A stretch of 64,000 bases of DNA from Micractinium sp. NFX-FRZ. Its lineage: Eukaryota; Chlorophyta; Trebouxiophyceae; Chlorellales; Chlorellaceae. A program made the translations under genes and the position numbers. Location: positions 61,686 to 125,685 of the forward strand of contig JAPTJF010000152.1 of NCBI GenBank assembly GCA_029339195.1. The letters are read 5' to 3'. The notes below the pieces were generated by a model that saw only the letters and a list, made by a program, of their open reading frames with translations, made no database searches and had not been told where the DNA came from. How positions within the stretch are numbered: the stretch's first letter is position 1; every line of letters starts with the position of its first letter. Positions 35,137-45,815 of the stretch are shown piece by piece.

Positions 35137-35982
35137 TTGGGGCGGGCCTGGGGGCCCATTTGTGAGCCCCCCATGTGGCATTTGGAGGCCTGTTTGGCTT
35201 CCTGGTGCAGCCGCAGCTGCTGCTCAGAGTGTGACGTACGGCCTTGGCTGACGGCAAGTGGGGCCCTTTTTGGCTGGTGCTTTTGGCGGCGCACGGTCCC
35301 GAGGGGGACGTCCCGCCCTGTCCAGCAGCCGGCTGCTTGCAGCAGCCGATTCATTCTTTTGTACTACCATCATCAATCAGCTGGCTCCGCTCCTGCCTGC
35401 GGCGCAGCGTTCCACGTTGCGCGACGTTGTGCAGCGGGGAGCGGCGTGGTCGGCGCCTGTGTCGTCCCGTCCTCCCTCCCTCCCCTTCCCCTCCTCTCCC
35501 TGCTCATCTCATGAGAAGAATGTGAAGCTGCTCCCCCTGCCAGCAATTTTACTGCCCCACCCCACCTGCTCCAGTCCTCCCTCACCATCCATCCGCTTGG
35601 AATGCTTTAATATCGTGGCCTGCACCGTGGCCTGGCAGAGCTGCGCCCTCTCACGTGATGTGCTGGGCGGTCGAGAGGCGGCGGGGTGTGGGTTTGCAGG
35701 GGTGAACGTGACTGTGGCGCCTCGTTTGCTTGCTGCCTCAAAATCTTGCAGAAGGCCAACCTGCTAGACGGGGCAAGTTTGTTGCAAAGGAAAGGGGACC
35801 TTCGCTACGTCGGCTGCTGGCATGCTGGCACCAGCCAGGCGGCGGTGCTGGCGGGGGTTGTGGCTGGGCGGGCCAAGGCCGCATGCATGCATTTCCCGGA
35901 TCGCTCCCAGCTCGACACAAGCCTGCTGTGAGCCGTTGCGACACAACACAGGGGGTCGAGAAAGCTTGCGCACATAGCACAC
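35137..35982. other. Intergenic region between thioredoxin m and BRX1
   Basis: 846 bp holding the 3' UTR of one + strand gene and the promoter of the next. No gene, RNA or repeat is recognised. Confidence 0.4.
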
Positions 35983-38900
35983 ATGGCGAAGCGCAAGGCG
36001 GCGGGGGAGCCCGGTGCGGCTGGCGGCAGCAAGGCGCGGCGCAAGGAGCAGCATCAGCAACCAAAGCGGCAACCGGCAGCAGCGGCAGAGGAGGAAGAGG
36101 CGCCGAGCAAAGCCGTGGCAGTGGCAGCGCCGGCAGGCGGCTTCAAGAATAAGGAGAAGGTGCTGCTGCTGAGCAGCCGCGGCATCACATACCGGTGAGG
36201 TCGCGGCACGCAATGCCGCACATGTGGGCAATGGCGGCGGCAGCGGCGGGCGGGCGGGCGGGCGGCAGGCAGGTGTACGCAGCACCCCATTGCTTGTCTG
36301 GGCATGACGGCTGCTGTACAGCAGCTCGTCTGGGCATGGCAGTTATTTGGTGCTGCATGGGTTCCTCCCTGCGCCACAATCACTTGCCGCCGCTGGCAGG
36401 TGCCCCCCTCGTGCACATGAACCACACGCGTCGCCATCCCCTCCCCCAACCCCACCTTTCTCAAACATCTCAAAATCTGCCCCACCTCCTCCTCCCCCTC
36501 AGCTTCCGTCACCTGATGCTGGACCTGGGCCAGCTGCTGCCCCACGGCAAGAAGGACGCCAAGCTGGACACCAAGTCGGAGCGGGGGGTGATCAATGAGG
36601 TGGCAGACATGAAGGTGGGTGCTGGGGGGGTGCTGGGGGTGGGCATGGTGGCAGCCTGCCTGCCTGCATGTGCTGTTGCCGACGTGAAGGTGGGTGCGTT
36701 GGGGATTGAGGGTGGCGGCCTGCCAGCAGCCTGCCAGCATGCATAGCACCCTCAGCAGCCCGGCCCCGCCCTCACACACCTCCTGTCGCATCTTGCAGGG
36801 CTGCACCTCGGTGCTCTACTTTGAGGCGCGCAAGCACAAGGACCTGTACCTCTGGGCGGCCAAGGCGCCCCACGGGCCCTCCGTCAAGTTCCACGTCACA
36901 AACGGTGGGTGGGGTGGGGTGGGATGGGGTGGGTGGGTGGGTGGGTGGGTGGGCGGGCAGCTTGTGCCGGGGATTGCATGCACTTGCATGCATGGGATCA
37001 TTGCAAATGCAACGCAATCATTGCGCATGCACCGCAACACACCCCTGAGGCCGGTGATGACTCCACATCTAACCCAGCTCTCTGATGGGCGGGCCCACAA
37101 CGCGGCCTGCCCGCTGAAGAGCGTTAGAAATCACGACAGTCTGCTGAGGCCTGTGTAGGATGGGGTCGCATCGGGCTAGCCTGGGGGTAGCGTGGGGAGG
37201 AGGGCTGGGTGTGAGGCTGCTGCATTGCCTGTACCAAGCATCTGGCCGGTGATGACTACACATCTAACCCAGCTCTCTGATGGGCGGCCCATAGCGCGGC
37301 TCGCCCGCTGAAGAGCGTTAGAAATCACGACAGTCTGCTGAGGCCTGTGTAGGATGGGTTGGGGGTGACAGTGGGGGCGGGCCGGTCGTTGGGTTGGGAG
37401 GGGAGCTGCACGGGCCTGAGGGCCGACTGCTTGAGGCGCGCGCATGCACCCATCCAACAAAGAAATCCCCTTTTCTGCACCAACCCATCGGACCTGAGAA
37501 GCATCAATCCATTATAGCCCAGGGAGGAAGCCAGGAGGATGGCTGCACCCTGTGCCTGCTCTGGCGGCAGGCGCACGGCCGCTGCTAACGAGTTTGCCAA
37601 GTGCACCTGTCCTGCCACCCACTGCCCCGCACCCTCTCCTGCGCACCCCCCATCGCCCCTCAGCTGCCCCCCACCCGCCCGCCCCTCCTGCAGTGCACAC
37701 GCTGGAGGAGCTGAAGCTGAGCGGCAACCACCTCAAGGGCAGCCGACCGGTGCTGTCGTTCGACAAGTGAGCGCCGCGCGTGCTGTGTTGTGCTGGCGCT
37801 GTGCCACGTGAAGACGTTGTGCTTGGTGCTGGTGATGTGCAGCCACGTGCCATGCTGTGACACCCCGTGCTGTGTCGTGCTCGTCTGCGTTGTGGCATGT
37901 GGCCAGTGCGGGAGTGCCGTTGGTTCGCCCCAGTCGTCACACCCCCATCCCCGCCACCCCTCTCTCCCCCCTGCCCCAGGAACTTTGATGAGGAGCCACA
38001 CCTGCAGCTGCTTAAGGAGATGCTGACGCAGGTGCACTTGGAAGGGGGGGCTTGTGCGGGGCGTGTGGGACTGGGTGGGTGGCGGGCAGCCGGAGGCAAT
38101 GCAGCCTGTCTGGGCAGCGGCAGCTAGCGAGTCATGGGATGGCATTGTCAGGCGAGAGTGGCTGGGCGGTGTGAAGCCTCAACACCAGCCAGGCATGCGC
38201 TGCACTGTGCATGTGCCCACAAGCTTCCCCAGCCTGCCCGTGCGAGCTTGCCCCCGCCCCGTCACCTGCAACCCTCACCCATCTGCCTTCATGCCTTCCT
38301 GATCATTCCGCAGGTGTTTGCCACCCCCAAGCGGCACCACAAGAGCAAGCCCTTCTTCGACCACGTCCTCTCGTTCAGCGTGGCTGACGGCCGCATCTGG
38401 CTGCGCAACTACCAGGTAGGTGCATGCAGGGGTGGGGTGGGTGGGAGGGGGGTCTGGAGGCAGGGGCAGGGCGAGGGGTAAAGTAGCTGCCGGCCACGAG
38501 TCGCCCGTGCATGGGCGCTCGCCCCGGCCCAGCAGCATGCAGCCACTCGCAGCGCGCGCACTCAGACTGGGTTTTCCTTGATACCTACCTGCCCCCCTGT
38601 CCCCCTGTGGGTAATGCGCAGCGTGTGTGGGCTGCCTGTGCTGCTCACTCTTCCCCAGTGTGAGCCTGCCCCACCAACCCACTTTCTGCCCTCCACACAT
38701 TGCACCCGCAGGTGATGCCGGACCCGGACAAGCGCAAGGCGGTGGCGGAGAACCTGACGCTGGTGGAGGTGAGCGGGCAGGTGCAGGCAGCACCGCTTCT
38801 TGCATGTGTTGTTTCCATTTGCCGTCCCCTGGGTTGCCTCTTGCGGGTGTTGGAGGGTGCTGGGCAAGCTGGGGAGGGGCTGCGGTCGAGTGGAGGCGAG

Positions 38901-39877
38901 CTTGGGGTGTGACTGTTACATTTGCGAGCCCCAGGAAAACCCCGCCTTAGTGCACCGCCTGTGTCACACTCGGTACCGCTGCCGGCCTTCCCCCGGCCTT
39001 GCCCTGCTTGCAGGTTGGCCCGCGCGCCTGCCTGCAGCCCATCAAGATGTTTGCCGGCTCCTTTGGGGGCCCCGTCATCTACGAGAACGCGGCGTATGTG
39101 TCGCCCAACACGGTGGGTGGGTGGTCGCGGGGGGCACAGAGGGTGGGGCTGTGGTGTGGGAACTCTGTGTGGGGGGAATGGTAGGGGGCTGGCTGGCACC
39201 TACTAGGGGACCGTGTGGGGAGCACAGTTGTGGGGATTGCACGCGGGGGCATGGATTGCAGCTGGTGTTTGTCGCCACACTTCGGTGCATTGGAACGGGG
39301 GCGTGGAGGGCAGCTCGAGGCAGGGTGGCCTGGGCTGCTGCAAGGCAGCAGCTGCCTGTGTACGGGTGCCCCGCCAGCACCTGCCAATCTCCACCCTGCC
39401 CACTGGCCTGGCCCCCCACCCCTGGGATCCCACCTCACCACGCCTGCAGATCCGTTCAATGATCAAGCGGCAGCAGCAGGGCAAGTACGTGGCCAAGGTG
39501 CAGGTGAGGAGCAGCAGAACGGCAAAATGTTATTGTGGCCCAGCCGCCCCTCTTCCACTGGGTGGCTTGCCCCTGCCTGCGCCTGAAAGGAGCAGGCCCC
39601 TCTGGTTCACCCTTGCTGAAAGGACGCGAGCTGAAAGGACGTGCCCAAAGGCATGCCAGCTCAGATTCCGCGCTTCACACAGGCAGCCGCTGCCTCTGCC
39701 CACCCCCGCACAGCTCTCTCCATGGGAGCGCCCCCCATCCCTCTGACCTCTGCCCTCCCCCGCGTCCCCCGTGCCCTGCCCCGCCTCCGCCCCCTGCTGC
39801 AGAGCCGGCAGGAGCGCAAGCAGCACGTGGAGGCCAACCCGCTGCCCAAGAGCGAATTTGCGGATGTGTTCAAATAG
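35983..39877 (+). CDS. BRX1: Ribosome biogenesis protein BRX1 (Brix domain)
   Basis: Nucleolar assembly factor for the 60S ribosomal subunit. Ten exons join in phase to 313 residues: 35983-36194, 36503-36614, 36799-36904, 37694-37766, 37980-38031, 38314-38415, 38712-38768, 39014-39112, 39450-39503 and 39803-39877. A lysine-rich, acidic N-terminal extension (KRKAAGEPG, AAAAEEEEAPSK) precedes the Brix domain. That domain begins EKVLLLSSRGITYRFRHLM and runs through DLGQLLPHGKKDAKL, GCTSVLYFEARKHKDLYLW, TLEELKLSGNHLKGSRPVL, FFDHVLSFSVADGRIWLRNY, and LQPIKMFAGSFGGPVIYEN. These blocks are specific to BRX1 within the Brix superfamily. The C-terminal basic tail ends KSEFADVFK. Confidence 0.95.
37051..37358 (+). 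repeat. ~115-bp direct repeat in BRX1 intron 3
   Basis: Two copies, 37051-37165 and 37246-37358, begin CCGGTGATGACT and share TCTAACCCAGCTCTCTGATG, GAAGAGCGTTAGAAATCACG and GGCCTGTGTAGGATGGG. A few substitutions and an indel separate them. The spacing is 195 bp. Confidence 0.88.
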
Positions 39878-40247
39878 TGATAGTGACGCAGCTGGCCGGG
39901 CAACCGGCAGGAGCTGCCAGTGGTGGCTGTGGGCAGCTGCCAGCAGCAGCCGCAGCCGGGCAGTGCGCCTCAGTGCTGCTGGCGCTGCCTGCTGGGGTGC
40001 CCATCGTTCCCCACACTAGTTCCCCACACTGGGAGCCCATCGTTCCCCACACTAGTTCCCCACACTACGATCATGACCGGAATCTCCCTGTGTAACATGT
40101 TGACCAGTTTATACTTTCCCGGCTGGCCGCACAGCGTGAAACCGAAGTTCCCGCACTGGCCGACCAAGACAGCCAGGCACTGCATCTGATCAGCTCAATA
40201 CAGTTCTGTGTTAGAAGCAGTAAGACAGCAGCAGCCATTGATCGCCC
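39878..40247. other. Convergent intergenic region, BRX1 (+) / RpiB (-)
   Basis: Two facing 3' UTRs. A short repeat of GTTCCCCACACT units occurs at ~40007-40066. TGTAA at 40091-40095 on the + strand is a candidate BRX1 polyadenylation signal. No gene is seen. Confidence 0.45.
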
Positions 40248-40271
40248 TCACGCTCCTGCCACGCCTCCTGC

Positions 40272-40302
<31 letters not shown>

Positions 40303-41218
40303 GCCGCCGCTGCCTTGGCCGACGCCTGCTCTGCTGCCTGTGGCGAGAAGTCCAGGGTGGGTATCTCTGTCATTGAACACTGTATAAACTCCGCCACCGG
40401 CTCCGCCCACCCCTCGCCCAGCTCTGTTGACAGCCAGGCATCCACGATCCTGGCGGTCAGGAGGGAGGGCAACGCATGCAGGGGTGGAGGGGAGGGTGGC
40501 AGTCGGGGAGCGGCGCTGGGCAGGCAGGCAGGCAGGCAGGTCAGGATCAGTCTCAGCAGCAGCTAGTGCTGTGTACTGGGGTGCCTAGCAGCAGCACACC
40601 CAGTAACCAGGCTGTCGCTGTGGTGCATGGCAGCCGCCCAGCCCAAAGGTTGTGACCTGCCACACAGACTCTCACGCCCCGCTGCCATCTGCCCATGCTC
40701 ACTTGCGCCCATCCTCGGCGCTGGTCACGCGTCCTCCCAGGCACAGCACGTTGGCGTTGTTGACGGAGCGGCAGCCTGTGGCGGCCTCAGGTGTGGTGCA
40801 CAGCGCGGCATACACGTGGGGCCACTTGTTTGCGATGATGGACATGCCCTGCGGGTGGGGTGGGGGAATTGACGACGGCAAAGTGGAACACAGGCCAGGA
40901 AGGCGCACGGAAGCGGCAGCGCAGGCAGAGCACAGCTGCCACATTGCAAATGAGCATGCCTCCATGTTTGCCGACTGCAGCCATGAGCCACAACGTGCTC
41001 ACCTGGCCGCTGCCGCAGCACAGCACCGCCCGCACGTCCTGCCGCCCTGCAGCCGCCGCCGCCTCCACCTCGCCCGCAACCTCGTAAGCTGCCTCATAGT
41101 ACTTGCTGTGCGTGCCACGATCTTGAAGCAGGATGTCAGGGCGTGTCTCCCGCAGGTGCTGGGCTACCGCCTCGGCCAGCGACGCGCCGTAGCTGTCGGA
41201 GGCGATCAGGATGCGCAT
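40248..41218 (-). CDS. Ribose-5-phosphate isomerase, RpiB/LacAB type
   Basis: Sugar-phosphate isomerase of the RpiB/LacA/LacB fold, interconverting ribose-5-phosphate and ribulose-5-phosphate in the pentose phosphate pathway. Three exons, 41218-41003, 40848-40703 and 40449-40248, give 187 residues. Family features are the start MRILIASDSYG (family: IAxDHxG), RAVLCCGSGQGMSIIANKW (family: CGTGxGxSIAANK, with the catalytic Cys region), RSVNNANVLCLGGRVT (family: RxHNdANVLxxGxR), and IVDAWLSTE. The C-terminus ends in a glutamine run (nine Q) and small residues, unlike bacterial homologues, and is probably disordered. No targeting peptide is visible, so a cytosolic location is inferred. Plants typically use RpiA, but algae can carry RpiB-type proteins. 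Confidence 0.88.
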
Positions 41219-41832
41219 GGCGAGTATAGCAGGAGCGCTTGCGTTGGGTTCAAGGAAGATTACAAGAGAGAGCCACTATCGGAGCCCTGCCACCCGCCGC
41301 CAGCTGGCGCGCTGCTGGCGCTGAGCATGTCACGACTGAGCATGTGCAGACCGGTACCATGCCAACAGGATTCAACTCAAAGAAGCATGCGAAGCACCAG
41401 CTGCCCATGGGCAGGCCGCCCAGGCTGTGCCCACCCCTCCTTCAACCCGCAGACGTACTGTGCCATGATACTGCCTCTCGCGCGCCTGCCACTTGTTGCA
41501 GCCTGCCATGATACTATCAGCCGCGGCCAAACCACATGTTGCAGGTTACCGAAGTGTTGAGCTGGAAGCCAGCTGAAGCTGAACAGGCACTCCCCACAGT
41601 ACCGGTAGCACCGCTGGGCTACCTGTGCTGCTGTCGGCCCCCACTGAAAGCCAGCATGCAGCTGTGAGGCGGCCCACATGTGATGCCCCACCCGCCTACT
41701 TTGACCAGCGCGGTCCAGCCGTCTCCAGCGTCACATCCAATGCTGTCAAGTACCGTGCGTGGCAAATCGCTCTGGTAACATCAATATACAAACAAAATGC
41801 TTGTAGGGAAGTGGAACCTGCACAGCAGTCTG
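41219..41832. other. Intergenic region between PRAI and RpiB (both -)
   Basis: 614 bp holding the PRAI 3' UTR and the RpiB promoter. No gene or clear repeat is seen. Confidence 0.4.
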
Positions 41833-43630
41833 TCACTGCACAGCGGTCGCCTCCGCTGCTGCTGCTGCATCAAAGGCCGCCCGTGCGCCGCCGCAGTACC
41901 GCTGCACCTTGCCCAGATCCTTTTGCAGGCCATCGGGCCCGCACACCCCGCTGCTGACGTCCACCCCCGTGGGGCCTGCCGTGGCGATTGCATCTGCAAG
42001 GAGTGGCACGGCAGGAGCAATGCACGGCTGAAGGGCGCCAGTGCAGCAGTTGCACGCCAGCTTATCATGAAAGGTATGCTGCGGGATGAGTGGGTGACCG
42101 CCTGAGCAACAGCTCCCCACCCCCTCCCTGCCTGCGCACCTGCCACCGTCTCCGGGGTGAGCCCGCCTGCCAGCAGCCAGCCATGGCTGCTATGAGGCGC
42201 AAACCCCGCCGCCTGTGTGCGCAGCTGCTGCCAGTCGAAGCTCTCGCCGCTGCCGCCCTGCAGGCTGTCGACAATCAGCCAGTGCGGCTGCCTGCAGGTG
42301 CCGGGAGTCGGGGGAGGCAAAGCGGTTCGTGAACCATCGGCTGCAGGCAGAGGCGGAGGTCCCGGTAGTGCTCACCAACCATGCGCCGTTCCTGGCTGCC
42401 GCAGACTGCCGCTAGCAGCCCTCCTGCTCTTGTCCCACCAACCGCGCAAGTGAAGGACCACCCATGCCTCAGTTCGCACCTGCAGCCGCTCGGTGGCAGC
42501 GGCGTCTGCAGCTGGCCGGCCTTGTCTGCATGCATCACATACACGACTGCCAGGTGAGGCGGCAGGTGCGGCAGCGCGGCGCGCGCACCATCGCCGTGCA
42601 GCTGAGCAATGCGCACGTCCGCCTCGGCGCACACCCTGCAGGGGCATCAGCAGGCGAGAAATGCAGGCAGGTGGGCAAGGTGGTACTGGGGAGGTGATGC
42701 AAGGGGCAGCAGGGGGCATGCGGAGAAAGTTGTGCTGTGAAGGCCGCCAGGCAGCCAGGGAGCTGGCTGCCGCCTTGGGCTGCCACGTTGCGCCAACACT
42801 CGGTACCCTTGTGAACACCACACCTCATACCGCGCACAGCGGCAACCCCTCCAAGAGCGCCCTGCCTATACTTGACGGCTCTGCCCCTCCCACCTTGCAC
42901 CCATGTCTGCGTCTGCATCACCCTCAAGAGCACCACACCCACAGCAGCAATCCCACCAGAAGCTCCCATTGCCCTCCCACCCGGCAATGGTGGCCGCGTC
43001 TTCATCCACAAACACGCCCACCGGCTCCGCCCCATGCTGGCGTGCCGCCGCCGCGATGCCGCGCGCCACCTCACCGCCCACGCTGCGCTTTGCCTTTGGC
43101 CAGAGGATCATGCCAATCAAGTTGGCGCCTGCATGAGGAAGTTGGCCAGCAGCAGGTGCCAGCTGTGGGTCTCAAAGGTCAGGCTCCAATGCACAGGCAG
43201 GAAAGGGAAGCAGCAGCGGCAGCCACAGCGGCAGCGGCAGGGGCCAAGGTAGCATTCGACTCACATGCCCGCCGCCCGCACCCGCACCTGCTGCTGCCGC
43301 CGCTGCTGCATCCTCCGCTCGCGTCACACCGCACACTTTGACGACAGGCTGGCCAGGCTGCACCGGCAGGTCTAGCTTGGGGCCCTGGCTGCACTCTGCT
43401 CCCTGCGCCGCCGCCGCCGCCACGCGGCGCGCGGCAGCCGCTGGGCCTTGGTGCAGCTGCCGCATTTGTGGGCGTTGCAACCTACTGTGCTCTCTGCAGC
43501 AAAGGAAGAGCAAGGCGCGCAAGCTCCCTTCATTTCTGGCTCGAGCTGCGCAGACAAGCTTGCAGGCGTGCATTGACATACAGACTACTTGTAGAACCAT
43601 GTGAGCACCCCTTGCCTGTCCGAGAGCCAT
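41833..43630 (-). CDS. Phosphoribosylanthranilate isomerase (tryptophan synthesis)
   Basis: Third step of tryptophan synthesis, the Amadori rearrangement of phosphoribosylanthranilate, in plastids of plants and algae. Five exons join in phase: 43630-43288, 43128-42981, 42635-42480, 42291-42140 and 41993-41833, about 319 residues. TrpF signatures in order are [13 protein letters not shown] with the catalytic Cys, [62 protein letters not shown] with the catalytic Asp region, [15 protein letters not shown], and [17 protein letters not shown]. The ~90-residue leader could be a transit peptide. The start is uncertain: ATG codons at 43630, 43597 and 43576 are all in frame, and an internal acceptor (TGCAG/AGAGCA) hints at a possible upstream exon. 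Confidence 0.9.
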
Positions 43631-43935
43631 GCGCTGCACTTGACATGTGCAGTTGCCGCTGGGCGGTGTTGGGCGGATACTTGGGCCAAATTAGGGCATG
43701 CAATCATGGCAGGCCGCCGTGGTTGTGATTTAGGATCGCGAAACGCAAGCCGGGCGACAGGGGTGGGCGCGAGCTCCGCCAACGTGGCATCACGCGTACG
43801 CGCGCGTGGCAACGTCCATCCCTCTTCCTCCTTGGTCCCCACACGCGGGTGAATCAGCTGTGGGTGGAAGCTGCTACCGGGACTGCAGCACCGCCGGTGG
43901 TCCCCCTCGGGCTGCCAAGGCCTGCCGGAGGAACC
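43631..43935. promoter_or_regulatory. Bidirectional promoter region, PRAI (-) / SBP protein (+)
   Basis: 305 bp between two divergent start codons. No TATA box or GTAC-core SBP-binding site was identified with confidence; no gene fits here. Confidence 0.45.
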
Positions 43936-45778
43936 ATGGCGGCTTTTGTAGCCCAGCAACCAGCGTGGAGGGTGTCGGACTTCGAGTGGGATGGCGATCG
44001 GCTAAAGGCTAAGGCGGTGCCGGCTCGCGCAAGGCCGGTGGAAGCTGTGCGCTGCCAGGCAAGTGCCCCCGCCTGCAAAATCATGAATTGCAGACATAAG
44101 GTGGCCCATTGGGACATCAACGTACACGCGGGACGCAGGACAGGCGGGCCCCTACCTACCGGTGGCGCCGCCTCCCAACGGGGCGCAAGCGCCTCCTGCC
44201 GCACGGGCCGCAGCCGCCCTCGCTGTACAACAGCGGGCATCAGCCAGCCACGGCAGGGCTGCTCCGGGGCTGCTCTCTGGCGGTCAATGACACTTGTTCT
44301 TCATGTGCTGCAGGTGGAGGGCTGCACCAGTGACCTGGAAGGGCTGCGCCCCTTCTACCAGCGGCTGCGCATCTGCGGTGCGCATCATGCATGGTAGCGG
44401 CAGCGCACGGTGCATGCTGCGTGCGTGGCTACATGGCTGCTTAGAAATATGCGTGCCGGTGTTGCCTCGACATGCTGGCAGCTGGCTGAGGGCGGGTCCG
44501 CCCCACCCGCCGCGCTTGCGGCATCAGTGGTACCACAGCTGTCCGGTACGGCCCTACAAGGGAAGCACCAGGAGGACACACTCTGTCCTCTGCTTCACTC
44601 CGTCACACACCTCCCGATCTGCTGCAGAGATTCATGCCAAGGCGTACAGCATCACAGACGCCAGCGGCGCCACGCTGCGCTTCTGCCAGCAGTGCAGGTG
44701 TGTGGGTGGAGGGCCGTGACACCCCGGCTGACTGGTTCTGTTTGTTTTGCATTGATTGCAGTTAGCATCAATTGGTATTTATGTCAACAACTGAGCAAGA
44801 AAACACAACATCGTGTGCCTGTGGCGTGTGCCTGTGTGGCGGCGTGTGGCTGTTGTTTGTCGTGCATGCACGCCCCACACACCTGCCTGCCTGCATCTGC
44901 CCACACCGCCACCCCGGGCGCCACCCTTCATCTTTGCCTGCTGCAGCAAGCTGCAGCCGCTGGACTGCTTCGAGGGCGAGCGCCGCAGCTGCTACATCAG
45001 CCTGAGCAAACGTGAGGCCAGGGAGGCGCCGCATGCACACGGCCGCACCGCCTCCTGCTGCCGCTGCTGTTTGTACTCTATTGTGCATAGATGGTCAGCC
45101 GCCGCTCTGCTGGCAAGCCTGCCCTTTAGGCCGCCACTGCACATGCCTGCTCTATCGCCCCTGCATCAACTGCTGGCGCGTCCACCGCCGCACGCTCCGC
45201 AGGCAAGGCGCGCCGCACGGCCGCCAACAACAGCGGCCCAGGACGGCAGGGCGCCAGCGAGTGCGAGGCTGAGCAGGATGGCCTGCCCTCGCCCGGGCTA
45301 GGGCTGGCCCTGAGCCGGCCCAAGCGCAAGACGCAGCAGCGGCTGTCTGTGCAGGACGCGTGCAGCAGTGACGCCAGCGGCGTCAGCAGCCCGTGGTGCA
45401 AACCTCGCGACGCCTCTAGCGGCGCCAGCGATGGCAGCCCAGCAAGCAGCGGCGAACACGTGGTGGGGAACAAGCTGCAGCGGTGGAGCGGTAGCCACAG
45501 CACGTCAGGGCAGCCGGGGCCCAGCGACCCCGATGGCCTGTGCCCCACGAATCTTCTGGTCATGCAGCCACTGCCAGCGGCTGCAGCAGGGAACGGGTTT
45601 TGCTCAGCAGCAGACGCAGCGGGGCCGCCCTCCGCCCTGCTGGCAGCAGTACCAGGAGGCGCTGCTCCGCCGCATGCGCAGTTGGCGGTGCCGGTGAGGC
45701 AGCACGCCTTTACGGCTGCGCTGCTGGACGACCCAACAAACCTGTTGTTGCCCACACCCAACCAGGCGTGGCACCTGG

Positions 45779-45815
<37 letters not shown>

